From positions 16,292,034 through 16,356,033 of the forward strand of contig CM042145.1 of the NCBI GenBank assembly GCA_023376005.1: 64,000 bases of DNA, written 5' to 3'. The translations under genes and the position numbers were made by a program. Under the pieces are notes generated by a model. It saw only the letters and a list, made by a program, of their open reading frames with translations, did not search any database and was not told the DNA's origin. Of the stretch, positions 26,261 to 40,300 are shown piece by piece. Each line of letters opens with the position of its first letter. Positions within the stretch are counted from its first letter, which is position 1. Origin of the DNA: Doryteuthis pealeii. Its lineage: Eukaryota; Mollusca; Cephalopoda; Myopsida; Loliginidae.

Positions 26261-28514
26261 AGTTTTCTTTTAAATCAAAATATTATAAGTGACAAAAGAA
26301 TATTTAGAATGGTTGGTACTCACCATGAATGTGTGACACTAATGTTTTAAGCATACTGAGGATAGAATCATGTCTGAAACAGGGGACTCAATTCCAGAAA
26401 CATTTATGATACATGCATGGCGCCAACACTGGATTGGAATACAATGATAGTTTGGTTAAAATCTAATCAATAGAAAAATAGTTACAACTGGAATTATTGT
26501 CATCATCGGCAATCCAATAAGGGGTCACAGACAACAGATATTGGAGGCCATATCTATCCAGTTTAATTTTCCAAGAAAGAATAAAAGTATTAATATATAA
26601 TACCAGTGTCTTGCACAAGATATTATTGGCATAAAATTTAAGACAGTTAAAGTTGTTTATAATTCCAGTAATTATAAACTTTATTAAATCTGATTATGTG
26701 GATTGAATTCACACCATAATCAGAGCTAGACATTTGCTCCTGAAATTTCAAAAGCTTTACATTTTTGTTACATCTAAGCATAACTATTTTGTCAAAGGGA
26801 GAATAAATATCTAGGTATACTATAACAAATTTTTAAATAAATTACAAGAGCAATAAACAAATTATGCATGAGAACCATTAAATACTGAGCTGATTTTAAT
26901 AATAAATAAGTGGGGACATACCCAGAACTCATTCCTACTTAAAAGATAATTTCAGATACCACAACAATATCTTAAACTAAAAAGTATTGTAATCTAAATT
27001 TATTTTGATTTATAACAGTAAAAAGGTAGGCATTCAAAATATTTTTTAACACCACTACAGTTTTAAAAACAAAAAGGTGATAAAAGATGATATTAAAATG
27101 AGTTTTGGGAATAAGTAAAGACCAAAATATGATTACCAATCACAAACACTTGCAAAACATATCCTATGTGAACATCAAAATTGAGCTATTCAATGGTCTA
27201 GTTTTGATTATTTGAATCTTACAAAGCCAATATACTATGGCTATGTCACATGGGATTTTTAAAACTGTCTTTTTGGAATTATTTTCTTCAAGTTGAGTTG
27301 TGAATGTTCTTTCACTGTTCTTGTCCTCTCTGCAACCAGCACTAATGGAAAATACAACTACATATACACTTGGCTGAGAAAGGCTTAGATGAATATGATG
27401 GTTACTTAAGAGCAAATGAAACGAGTATTTTAGTAATAGTTAATTGAAGATACAGGATATATCTTATTGATTAGATATTTTTAATAATTCACTTAACTGG
27501 ATTTAATAATGATTGCATATCAAAACATGAACACATTTGCAAATAAGGCTTCCATAAATAAAACTAATTCAAATATAGACTTAAATGAATGCAACAATTC
27601 AATAAAGCAAACATGAAATCAATGTTCAAAGGATTTATATAGATAAAGCAAAATATTTTTCAAGTTTGAGAAACCTTAGTAAACATACCAAGAGAGATTG
27701 TGGTTGTTGCAATACCAGCAGGATCCAATGGGATTTCTTGATCCAAGCTAAGCATGGCTCCACTAGACATGTGTATGTGTGTGGGTGTGTGTGACTGGCA
27801 ACCCAAACCCACTGCTTCAAGTATTCAGAGGTCAACAAGGAATAAGGCAACTGATAGTTTAGTAATAACATAGTGAGACCAATGCATACAGGTCATTGAT
27901 AGAGATTGAGAAAGAGAGAGAGAGAGAGAGAGAAAAAAAAATAAAATAAAAATAAAATACAAAAAAATACAAACAAAAACAAAACAAAAAAAAAAAAAAA
28001 AATCATAGATGTATATATATATATATAAAAAAAAATCATTGCAGATTTAATATTCTGCAATTAACTGAACATTCTACTAGAAGCTTTTATCTACATAATA
28101 TTGTAACATTCAAGAAAAATTCTTGAAACAAATACAAGAATAAGTCACAATTATCTAAAATAATCTAAGACATTAATATTAATACATATTTTAGCAGTAT
28201 AGTCATTGCTAATGGATATGAACAACTATGAACAATATCTGAAGGTAAGAATATGCAATTTTGTAATCAAGAGAATAGCAAAGTGAATAGACCAAATAAT
28301 GTTGACATCCTAAACGCCATATTGAAACAAACCATACAATCAAAACATTAAAAAAAATAAAAAATATTTTTTTTTTTAAATAAATAAAATTTAAAAAAAA
28401 TATAACAAGGACTTATGATTCTGGATAAATCATCTCAACAAAACATACTTCCAAATTTTTGAAAAGATATAAGAAATGGAAAGTGTTAGGGAAGATGAAT
28501 GTGTATGTATATTA

Positions 28515-28545
<31 letters not shown>

Positions 28546-29432
28546 GTATATAAAGAATAATACAAGACAAATTAACTATTTCCTTCCACTACCATTTGAA
28601 TATCTCTTCAGAATTTGGATTGGATATAGAAAGTATCAGCAAAAACAAACATTATGTATAGTAAATGCATAAGATGGAGAGAATGGTCAAGTAAAATCTG
28701 TGCCCATTCTAGAACAGCAATAATGGCTGTTTTAGATTAGAGAACACTGTGCCATCAAAGTAAATGGTACAAAGAGCCTCAGCACACCACCACCGAAGAG
28801 GGTTCCCACCAAGAATAAAATATAATCAACTTGAAAGAGGAGAAAAACTAAATTCAATAATCATCAATTGTTATGGGGTAAAGGAGCCAAAAGAAGACAA
28901 TGTAAATAAGACATTTGTTTCACATGCAAATTCAATAACAGATTTAATTGCTTTGGCAATAAACATTTTGGAATGATAAAAATTAAACAATGGCATACTA
29001 TACCAAGTGTTTGTCATGGTCAGTCAGCTCCATTCCACAAACATCCTCAGTGGATACGAAGCCTGTAACCTGACTCATAGCTAAAACAGAACTAATAACT
29101 TTCAGAAACTGGGAACAAATTCAGCCTCAATCATACAAATAATCAAAAATAAATTGGGAGAGGAAAAGAAAGTGTTATAATAAAATAAAAATAAAAAAAA
29201 GTTAAATCATTTCAGAAAATTGGAATGAAAATAAATATGGGCAAAGTGGTTAAGTGCATCAAAAATATAATTTTTTTGAGTGTATCATTTAGTCTTTTTG
29301 ATAATATCTAAGCATTTTTCTTAATCAAGTATTAATAGTATTCAAGGCTGTGATGAACTGAAATTCAGTCTCAAGCCAATGTGGAAGCAAAAATAGTATC
29401 ACTTGATACTTGTTCATGCACAGCGCAATAAT

Positions 29433-29504
29433 AGAGAAAAAAAAAAAAAAAAAAAAAAAAAAAAGAAAAAAAAAAGGGGGGAGGGGAGAAAGAAAGGAAA
29501 AAAA

Positions 29505-29536
<32 letters not shown>

Positions 29537-29548
29537 AAAAGAAAAAGA
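29433..29548. repeat. 116-nt uninterrupted polypurine tract
   Basis: Only A and G on the plus strand, with a G-rich island (gggggg, gagggg) near 29476-29488 inside A runs. It explains the apparent Lys-rich or Phe-rich frames here. Confidence 0.9.
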
Positions 29549-32500
29549 TAGAAGCTTATCAAGCCCTGAAAAAGCAAACAAAACTTGTTATTCATCAAAA
29601 CTAAGCCAACGCAAGAGTACATAACTAAAAATGATTAACCTAACTTTTTGCAGTACCTGATATTAAAAGGACATCACTTAAGTATCCACCTCAATAACCC
29701 AGTTAGCATTTGTACAGTATGCAAACATTTTTTGTAATAAACCACCCTTTCTCACTTCTAAGTATATTTTTCATCAAATTACCAATGGAAAGCTATTGAT
29801 AAACTCATTTTGCATATGTCTCAAGTTAACAGTGGCCAGGCAAATTCCAGATATATTCAAGAATGGATAAAGTATATAAAATAAATAAATTAGCAAATAG
29901 ATATAAATAGCCATGTGGCTTTTTACAAAGATTGTCTCTAAGAAAATGCTCAAAAGTACATTGAAGCAGTTGTTTAGCTTTAAGATTTCAGACTGCTCTT
30001 CAAGCCTTTCTATGCAACTGTTTGCATACTACTTACAGTTCAATATACACTAAAATGGGACTGATTACAGCATGTTCAAAATTTACAAACATCAAAAAGT
30101 TATATGATGTTCTGATAATAAAAAATAAATACAATTTTAACATTATAAATTACAATATCAAATATTGTATAAAAAAACAAAAAAAAAACTCAAAAGACAA
30201 AACAAGAATATCCTATAAAGTAACTATTACAAAAATAATTTATAAGTCTCATACAGAAAATATAGTATGAATTTGCAAATTTTCATTAATGGGGAAAATA
30301 AATAATTTGCAAGCACAAAATACATTAGGACTATCCATAAGTTAGCACAACAATGTTCATTTGATATGAAAAGAAAACAAATGGTGATTTCACTGTTAAG
30401 GAAATTGATTTTAATGAGTATTTAACATTTTTAAAGCAGATCAACTACCTTTCATGGTAAATGTACAGTTTATCCAATTGGACATCCATCATTTAGACTT
30501 TAAATCCAAGTCACAATCAGGATAAATTAGTCAATTTATTCTAATATTTCAAATAATCAGGAAGAAGGAAAGAGGGAAATATTAAACCAGAAAGCATCAT
30601 TCCAATTATTCAAAAGAAAACATAACTGAGTCATCATGGTCATTTGAAGTCATGTAGTGAAGTTACATCTTATGTAAGACATTAAAGAAAGAAAAAAAAA
30701 GAAAGAAAAAAGAGGGTTGATTTCAGCATACCTAATCTTTTATGGTTAAATTCAGCATTGATTGGGGCAGAGAACTAAACTTTCTCACACACTCATACAA
30801 CTGAATTGAAGGCATAGCTTAAACAGATAAGGCACAAATTTAATAACAGAAAACCAAAGAGATAATGTCTAATATTAGTTTAAATAAAAAGAACATTTTA
30901 CACATCAGCAGTGTGTACTTTGTTATAGAAAGCTGAAAATTAGTTTATATTTCACTAAAATAAGTAAAATTTAATATATTATTGCTTGTAATTAGTTAAT
31001 ATATCTAAAAAATATACTTAATCTCAAAGAGACTGAAATTTTAAGATAAATGTTTCCTTTTAGATAGCTAAGATTAGACAGCATTATCTCCATGGAATTC
31101 TGGCATTTAAATTACAGCAGCATTTAGTGTCTGTAAAATGTATTTAAGATTTTAGAGTAAAAGTAATCAAATCAAAAAAAAAAAAAAAAAGTTTGAATAT
31201 TCTCATAGAAAAAGAAATTTATTAGTAAGGAGTGGTATTTTATTCTTAAGTCATAATATCACTGATCAATCAAACAGGCTGAGTTTGCAAGATTATTTTT
31301 TATAACATTTTTTTAAATGAAAAATTCAGCATTTATACCATTACAGCCACTAGGTGATTTTATTATACAAACTGGTGAAAGAAAGACTTTTATAACAACT
31401 GTAATTTACTTTGAAACTAACTAGGAAGAAATTAAAAATATTTGACTATTTTATCAAAATCAATACATTGTTAATTTGTAGTTAAATGATCTAAGTACAC
31501 TAATGGCATAAGTATAAATGCTTTAGGTCAATAGATTATAGTAAAATTCAAATATTCTAACCAATTATAGCAAATACTGTAAAGTACTAGAATAAAGAAA
31601 ATACTAAGGTTATCATAACTTAGAATATACTCACCCATGAAGAAAATTCATAAGTTTATGGTATATTTTAAATAGAATTAATTATTTTAACTTAATAAAA
31701 ATGAGCATTATCAATAGGTGTAAACAAATTTTTGGTATTCATGGCTGGAAGTTTCTATTAAGAAATTCAACATAAGAGAAAAATGTGTTTGCAAAATAAA
31801 ATTGACTAAATATTAAATATAGCGGACAAGGATGAAATATCCAATATAATCACTGAATAGAGAGAATTAAAAAAAAAAATAAATAAATAGAAAAAAATAG
31901 AAATTATAGAAAAAAAAAAATATTAAAAAAAAAAATCAAACAACGAAACATTTCAATCAAGACATGATTTTTACCTAACAAAAGCCACAATTTTATATTA
32001 AATGTCAACCAAGTCCAAGTGTGATTATCTAAAGCATTAAACAACTGAATGACAGACAGCAATAGAAAATGCAATGAGGAGCAAAAATGAGAAAAATAAA
32101 CAATACATTAAGATGGAAACAAAGTTGTTTTCAATCAAGCAAACAGAGGGATGTCATATTCTAAATAACTTAAGGCATAATGGACATAAATAACAAAGTT
32201 TGCAAATAAACGTATTTTTAGTTGAGTACAATACAAAAGGAATATGGCAAGGGATTTTTTTTTTTTTTTTTTTTAAATCAAAGAAAAAAAAAAAAAAGTT
32301 AAAAAAATAAAAATATATCAAGAAACTGTTCAAGTGCAATATCTTTCTATGGTGAAACCAATCCCCCAATTGATCAAGCCTACAACACATTTAGAGAGAA
32401 TTAAGACAACTAGTGATATTGGAATAAATCCCCAATGATAAATCATAAAAACAAGCAGCAAGAGTTTAAGAGCTGCCATCCTGTTTTTGGGAGTCGGCTT

Positions 32501-34106
32501 CAAATAGAGATCAACACATATGGCAAAAATCGCTGACTGCAACCTTCAATGGAAAAAAAATATCACTTTTCCTCAGTTATGTAAACAAGGAACATTCAAA
32601 CTTTGAAATACTCAAAGTATTTTTTTTTAATTCTTAAAAATAAAAATAAAAAAATTTAAAAAAAATCTAAATATTTCAGAATATATACATACATTATATA
32701 CATATATATATATTATATATATATACACATATATATAAGTAGATGCTAAGGACAATCAATTTCAGAACTTAACAGAACTGCAATAAAATTTTAAACAAAT
32801 TTCATCAGGCCAAAGATATTAAGTTTATTTTCCATTATCTAAGGCGGTTCAAAGTGTAGTAAGAGGTAACTGACGCTATTAACCCACTTTAATTATAATT
32901 TAAATAAAAATATTTTAATTTAATCTTTAGCATTAAAAGAATATTAACACTGAATTTGTATATTATTGCTAGTACTGGTCCAATGGATTTCTATTTATCT
33001 AAAACTTAATTCTTTTGGGTTGTACATAAATACTTTTAACTGGCAACATGACAGGGGCAGCAAGATTTAAGCAATAACTAATATATGAGGGGGGTGGGGG
33101 TGTAGAAAGAAAAACAGGCATAACTTTAATACATCCATGCAAAAAGGCACTGATTAGACAAAATAGCAACACCAATAAACTCAATGTAAAACAATTACTT
33201 TTAATGATGTAGCTATCAGCAGTTGCAGCAGTTTTAAGGATACATTTGTTGATTTCCTTTATTTTATTCTTATAAAATAGTGCAGCTATTTATTCCTAAT
33301 TTAGGCCAAAGAAGAGCAACTGCAACAATTTTTTATTTATTTCTTTATCTAAAGAATTGGATATTTTTATAATTTTTTTAAATTTATAAATACGGATAAA
33401 ATTTACGCATCTGAGAGTTTATCCCAAGAGATCAAATTTATTTAAAAACTATACCATATATAGAAAATGTGCATGTGTTAACATAACACACTTGCATGCA
33501 TTTCCTCTTGCCAGATAAAATTTGATTTAATTTACAATGGTAAGAAAGTTACCTATTGTTTACAAAAGCGTAATATTTGTTTAAGATCAATGGGAGAGGG
33601 AGGAACATTATGCGACAAGAACCCAACCCAGTAGAGAAAGCAAAACATGAACTTGAATTAAGAGAAACCTGCTGACCAAAATTAAATGACGGAGGACACA
33701 CATTTAACAATCGATTAAAAACACATCCAAACAGAAAAATCAGTAAGTTCTGGCTGAATCTACTGAAACGTAGAAATAGTAACAATAAATAATACATAAA
33801 AATAGTGCAAACAGTGGTCAATAATAGATATATAATATAGCTGGTTTATAACAATCACTTAACTTGTAAGGAAAGGTCAGAAAATTAGGTTTGGTTGGCA
33901 AAATTGTTTAGTGAATAAATTTGAAATAAGTGAAATATTTGCATAAAAACGTTCTCATGAATCTAAAAATTGAGGGAAAGGGGCATGTATCTTCCATCCA
34001 GGTGAAATCCACTTGCAATTCCGATAGAAACAGATGAAGTCCTGTAAGTTATTGGTAACCTGAAAGTAACTTACCTTCTATTAGGATATGGTAATTGGGA
34101 ACTTAA

Positions 34107-34144
34107 TAACACAAACACAAGTCAATACATGAAGAAACTTTATT
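34107..34144 (-). terminator. Poly(A) signal and GU-rich downstream element
   Basis: On the minus strand AATAAA occupies 34144-34139. About 18 nt later comes TTGTGTTTGTGT at 34121-34110, a good GU-rich element. The spacing is that expected of a metazoan cleavage site. Other AATAAA hexamers are common in this AT-rich DNA, so use is inferred. Confidence 0.45.
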
Positions 34145-34956
34145 GCAAATCATTTTCCCCAATGATCTTACCTTCCTTTAATCAGCTGCTGTCCTTTCAA
34201 CTAAGTGCTGAAAAGCAGCGGTGTAGTTGTAGCTAATCATACAAGGCAATAGAGAATAAAACTGAGGATCTCTGATGAATATTTTACATGTAGAAAAATG
34301 AAACTTATTCACAATGGTCACCGATTAATGACACTAAACTATGTTAAAATACTTGCAGCTCTGAATTCATCAGGTCCACAAGTTACAGTGTTAGACTGTG
34401 GGCACTCAACTAAGACATGGAAAAGTGGTTAGGAGAGCAGGGACATACAATGCAATGAATGGGGAAGTTTGTACTGTCAAAAGAAACAGCATGATCAAAG
34501 TAGGACAACACTGATAGAAGCTGCAAGTGATGGTACTTGTTCCTCAAGGGTTTGTTCCACCCATGAATTTGATTCAAAATGTGCTGTACTCCCCTCCCAC
34601 ATTGTTAAGAACCTCTGCAGAGAAACAGGGAGAGAATTTCACTTTCAGCACATGGAATGTTCAAACAAATCCATGGGAACTTCAGTCCAATTAGAAATCT
34701 ACAGTGACTTGATGTATATATGTAGACAATCTGATTGTATATACATATATGTAAATACATATATATATATACACGCACACACACATATATATATATACAC
34801 ATATGTATATATATATTTTCATTCATTCATTCATTCAAATATTCAACATAGGACCACTAAAGCATGTCATAGAATCGTGGAAGTAGCAATACAACTTTAG
34901 GCTGCTTCGTCAACAAATCCAGAGGAGAGAGTCGATACATTTTGTCTTCAGGGATC
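34121..34956 (-). other. Candidate terminal 3'UTR exon of the FUBP gene
   Basis: Runs from the acceptor at 34957 to the poly(A) site inferred below, about 835 nt. It contains a (TA)/(CA) microsatellite at about 34736-34815. It opens with a 32-codon reading frame on the minus strand (IPEDKMYRLSPLDLL...) that is not in frame after exon 19's stop. Longer 3'UTR forms using downstream poly(A) signals are possible. Confidence 0.45.
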
Positions 34957-36005
34957 CTGCATGAAATAAACAAAAGCAAAACTATTTTTGCACAGCTGGA
35001 AATGGGTTCTATTCATACAAATCGAAAACATTAAAACATTTAGAAAACAAAAGGTAAAATATTAACTAATAAAGTCATCCAAGAGGATCTAAAGAGAACC
35101 ACTAGTGAACACTGAGAAAGAAATGAATGTTAATTACAATAGCAAGTTGGTAAATTTTCTATACTTTAAAAAGTTTACGGTCCAATCGTCCATGGAGGTG
35201 AATATCTGATAGTAATTTAGATAATGCAGAAGATTGTAGTAGCTAACAATCATTGGTTCATCCAGCATTGAAGATTTAAAACTTGTAATAGCCAACTTTA
35301 CATTAAAACAAAATAGTTATCCAGATGTGGGTAGATGTAGAAGTCACTTCAGAAGATTGGAGCTGTTGTATCTCAAATAATTCCAAGAAAAAAATAAATT
35401 GGTTGTTAACACTAAGTGTTATATCAACTAAAAGAATCATACCCACCTCTAATACTTACCACTGGTTTAAGACAGATTGTGAAGAGTTAGAATGCACCAT
35501 CCAATACAATTTAGCAATAATTCAAGAGTACAATACTATATTACACACACAAAATAATGAGATGAGGGATGATAAAAATTTTTTTACGAAAGCTAAAAAA
35601 AAAAAATAATAAAAATAAAAAAAAGTATTAAAAAAGTTAAGACGTCCAGTATCATCAGAACCATGATTGTAGGAAGGAAGAAAGAAAAGAAAAAAAAAAA
35701 GCATCCTGAAATGAAGACAAAACACAGCTAATAAGATGCACAATGAGAAAAGGCTTTGTCCTGAAGCTTGAAATATTGAATCATTCATTTGAAATCTTAT
35801 ATTTAAAATACCAGATCAAATTGTTAAGAGCAACAAATTAAACTGCCTAAAAAGTTTGGGAGGGGAGAAAAAAAAAAAAAAAAAAAAAACTTTAAAAAAG
35901 AACTTCACGTAATCTTAATTTTGGATTTTGATTAAGGGGAAAAAAAAAAAAAAAAAAAAAATGTTAGCACACTGGAAATTCTATCTATTCAGGGTAGACA
36001 CACAC

Positions 36006-36043
<38 letters not shown>

Positions 36044-36188
36044 CATATATATATATAAAAATGTATGTGTGTGATGTTGGACAAATGGAAATATGGCATT
36101 AGAGGATTTGATTGTGAAGATGGTGCATTCTTCTCTAACAACCTGTAGCAGCTGAAAGAGATTCAGTGGACAGTGAAGCCATATTTAC
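34957..36188 (-). other. Candidate 3'UTR intron of the FUBP gene
   Basis: 41 nt after the first stop codon, the minus strand has AATAAG|GTAAAT, a good donor. At 34957 it has a T-rich tract followed by catgcag|GATCCC, a good acceptor. The 1232-bp span holds CA/TA and poly(A) tracts at 35.87-36.06 kb and no coding signal that I can see. Evidence is splice-signal quality only. Confidence 0.5.
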
Positions 36189-36229
36189 CTTATTGCTGCC
36201 ATGGGTTAAGATTAGGCTAATCATAGTCA

Positions 36230-36396
36230 TCACTGAGGCTGCGGTTGTTGAGTCCCAGGAGCTTGGTTGGCTACTTGGCCTTGCTGCTGAGCTGCTTGTT
36301 GTAAGATCATATTGGCATGATAGTGCATTCCTTGTTGCCGGTAATACTCAGCCCAGGCAGCACTGTAATCTGGTTGTCCAGTTTGTGGATTGATGG
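36230..36396 (-). CDS. FUBP1: FUBP exon 19: third aromatic motif and stop
   Basis: 167 coding nt: [20 protein letters not shown], then [20 protein letters not shown] and a Gln/Pro end. Two consecutive TGA codons (36230-36232, 36227-36229) close the frame. [11 protein letters not shown] matches the C-terminal DY(S/T)xAWxEYY signature of FUBP proteins. Confidence 0.95.
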
Positions 36397-37262
36397 CTAT
36401 AATTAAAGTTAAATGGGATTTAATAATCTAGCTCTAATTGCAATGAAAAGTGATAATATCATGAAAGAAAAAATTTATATGCATTCTAAGTAAAATTTAA
36501 ATTATAAACAGTTTATATGAAGATCTCATTAATTTTAGATTTAAAAACTTGTTTGCAAACTAGATTCAGCAAGAACAAATACCAAATCCATTAAATAATT
36601 TCAAGATTGACAAAATACTGCTATAGTTTGTTGATATAGTCTTCATGAAGAAATATTAACATACCAGGTTGTTGTTGTGGTTGTTGTTGCTGGGTGGCTT
36701 GTTGTTGTGCTTGCTGTGGTGCCACCTGTTGCTGAGGCTGCTGCTGTTGTGGTTGTTGTTGTGGAGGCTGCTGCTGTTGTGGTTGCTGCATCTGGGGCTG
36801 TTGAGGAGCTCCAGGACCTGCTGGCTGACCCGGTTGTTGAGGAGCTGCTTGGGCACCCTGCTGAGCTTGGTATTGACCATACTGACCATATTGGGCATAA
36901 TACTGAGCATAATAAGCAGCCCATGCAGCTGCATTGGCATCCTGGGCTTGTTTATCTGGAAAAGAAACTGCAACTTAAATTTATGGTTTGAAACCTCAGA
37001 GTAACAAAAACAATACCTACCTTAATAATTGCTTACAAATTATTACCATTAGTTACTTGATACTACTATATAATTGTTTAGAAAAGAAAATCCTAAAAGG
37101 GTCAACATGACAAAACCAATTACAGGGTTTTAAAATAAACAATATTATTAATGTAGCTACTGATAAAAATGTAAACATTGACACAAAACTAATTCTCTCA
37201 TGAAATGAGTTATGTTTTTGTAAAAGTTTTAAAATTATTCTTTACAAATATTTTTTAAAACT

Positions 37263-37303
<41 letters not shown>

Positions 37304-40300
37304 TTTTTGTTCTTTTAGCCTCTAAAGTTTAGAGTATCTACCCAATTCATTTTTAAAGACTTTTCTAATGCTGAGATGGAAAAATCAAAGCTGAAAGGGT
37401 TTAAAGAAATTACAGAATAGTTTTTACGTATGTAACAGCTACAGCTCATGTAAACATTGGGCAATACATTTTTCATGACAAAAATTAAAATCATAGAACA
37501 TAATTTACAATTATGCTATCATTTTCTTTTCTAAGATCAAATTTATAAATATACAATATAAAAAAAAAAAAATTCTAAGAAAGAGAGAACGACACATTTA
37601 TACCCAAAGATGAGCTTATTTCATTCACATCCTAATTAAAATATGCTATTTTCCTAGTTATCTTATAAAAGTCTTTTCAAGAAAAAACAAACTGAAATAG
37701 GATCTATATTAATACTAGTGTTTGTACAACCATTATCATCTTGCAATAATTTACCAAGTTATTTCAGTAGAATCCATGTACTTTTGCGGAAATATCACAT
37801 TTCAAATTCCATTTTCAGCTGAAAATGGAACCAGATCTGGACACTTTTGCATGCAGCAACAACAGCTCTTTGTTACTAAATTTGAAGTTAAACATATGCA
37901 AAAAAAAATTATAATATATAAATAAACAGTGAATCATTTCAGGAAAATTTAAAGTACAAAAATTAAAGATTGTACCCCACAACAAAAGATAAATTTAAAG
38001 TACTTAGCAGATTTGAAAATGTAAATACTGTATATGAAATTTTATTGCATTTCATTTTTAACATGTCTCTGCGGATTAAAAAAGTGACAGGTTTTTGCAA
38101 TGAGTGTACATAATCTACTATAAAAAAAAAGAAAAGTAAAACCTAAAATTCAATTAAATAGAAATTTAAATTCTTATCCTAAAAAGATGATTATTCATGA
38201 ACAAATCAGTATTAAAAAATATTTACATACGTTCACTCTATACCCAGTCTTGTTTTAAAGATCAAGAACTTGTATGAATTTTGAATTCTTTTAATGTCAC
38301 AAACAAAAAAAGGGAGGAAATGCCGATATAAATTTTCTTTGGGGAAATATAAAATAAATTAAATATTTGAATATTAAAGTTTGATCAAGATGTCAACAAT
38401 ATATATATGGACAGACTAAAATAAACGTACCTATCACTCAATGATGTTAATGGCAACAAATGTAAGGTCTTCCATTGGTGTTTATTATTGAATAAGAAAT
38501 TTCTTAGCAGTTTGTGTATTATGTAATCTGATTCTAAGGAATAATTCAAATTATTTTCCCCCTTTAAATGCAAGTTCAATAAAAGTGGCACAACCACAGG
38601 ACCTATAATTAATGCAATTGATACAATTTGATTTTCCAGGAATGTCACATTTTGCAATTAACTCGCTAATTCTCAACATTTTCAGTATTCTTGTTGATCT
38701 TTATCTAAAATGTTATTTCCAGCTATCCAAAGCAGACTTTAAAAAAAAAAAACTTTATCCAATTCTTTAATTGATACCTCCTTTAGAAAAAAACCTATGA
38801 TGAATTTCTTGTTCAGTGGCATAAATAAATTGCCACAAAACATCAGGTAAAAACAATTGTTGAGCTAATCAGAATCAATGTACCCCTTTTAAGAGTGAAT
38901 AGCAAATCTAGGTCTCTTAATTATTTCCTGAAGTCTGTTTCAAATACACCGTTCTTGCTGACTTTTATGGCTCAATTTGGGACAGACTGTCTGGCTCGTC
39001 TGAAAGTAGCATATTCTTACTTAAGCAGACAGTCCCAATTTTAAGATTTGGAAAAATGACCCAAACAATGTCAACATTTGTGGAACATTTTTATCTCTAC
39101 AGATTGAATGGAATAAGCCCAACATTTGTACATAATGACCTCAAATGTGTTCTATTTTGTCAGTTATTTCTACTTTTTAGACATTAATTGTATATACTTT
39201 AACTTATTGAAATAAGTATTTATCTAATACACGTCATTTATATTCTTTTTTTAATTACATTTCATGCTTTGCAGGGCAGTGTTATTTCATTAAAATATTT
39301 TAATACATTTGTTTCAGGTTTACATTTTGACATCAATTAACTTCCCTAAGTTTTCTCTGGTTGTTTACAGTAGATCATTTAACCCTGTTTCCCAGAGCAC
39401 CCCAAACCGCCCAACAATCAAAGTGCCGACTGTCCAAAAACACCAGATCATCAGAAAATGGTCGAGTTAAAGAGAAATGAATTAAATGAATATATTTCTA
39501 TTCAGTAGTAAGGATCAGCAATATGATACTAACTTGTCAACCATTTCACCTTTTGCTATTCCGGATGGCAGTGGTAGATAAAGGGTTAACATCTTTCAAG
39601 CATAGTGTACATTTTTTTGGAAATAGAGCAATGTCTAAATATAAATGCATGTCTAAGATAATTATCAAAAAGTGACTATATGTATGAGAGGGAGAAAGAG
39701 CGAGAATATCAAATCATAACCAGAGATAATTTCAAGATCAAAGTTCATATCTAAACCTAACATGCATAATGGTGCAAGTAAACATAGCACTGCCAGAAAT
39801 AAGCCCATTTCAAAGACTTATATAAAAGAAATGTACAGTACTTATGACTGTACATTTCCATAACCCCAGTACATTACAAATTATTGGTAAAGATTATTTA
39901 TTTTTTTTTTTTTTTACAATTGTCTTTCAATTTTAACCCAAAAAGAGAATAAACTATTTTCATACATTCTATGCAGAGGTAACATGTCAAAAGTGTCTTC
40001 TAAAAAAAAAAAAAAAAAAAAAAAAGTTTTGTGTCAACTGTATATAAAAATGTATTTTTCAAATAAAATATAAATGACACATCTTGTACTAAGTATTCAC
40101 ATTACTAAGATGTTTCAACCTTATCCAATAAATATTCAAGTCAGCATCTGATTATTTGTAGATTTTCTAAATTTACTTGCAGATGATCAGTGAACCTATA
40201 AAGGATTGAAATAAAATAATAGACTACATAAAACAAAGTCCATAAATAAATCATTCTGTAATTATAAGGAATATCTTGATATCAAATATAAGCAAGGAAA

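Larger units (their letters stand above)
10807..34106. other. About 23 kb of AT-rich DNA downstream of FUBP, no gene recognised
   Basis: Read on both strands: no frame longer than about 110 codons, and none resembles a known protein. The longest (24600-24941 minus) looks random. Content is simple sequence: (TA)n at 12525-12561, 23168-23185 and 32690-32740; (GA)n at 15868-15888, 18640-18667 and 27905-27933; poly(A) runs at 16505, 20718, 21902, 23648 and 24382; and one candidate MITE. It could be intergenic or partly a very long alternative 3'UTR. Confidence 0.55.

Noticed and set aside
29371..29624. Lys-rich and Phe-rich frames
   Set aside because: Translation of a purine tract, with no amino-acid signature beyond homopolymer.
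34605..34900. Tyr/Ile-rich frames on both strands
   Set aside because: They run through a TA/CA microsatellite.
36669..37004. Leu/Val-rich frames of about 105-111 codons on the plus strand
   Set aside because: They are the antisense of the Gln/Pro-rich FUBP exon 18; CAA/CAG runs read as Leu/Val on the other strand.
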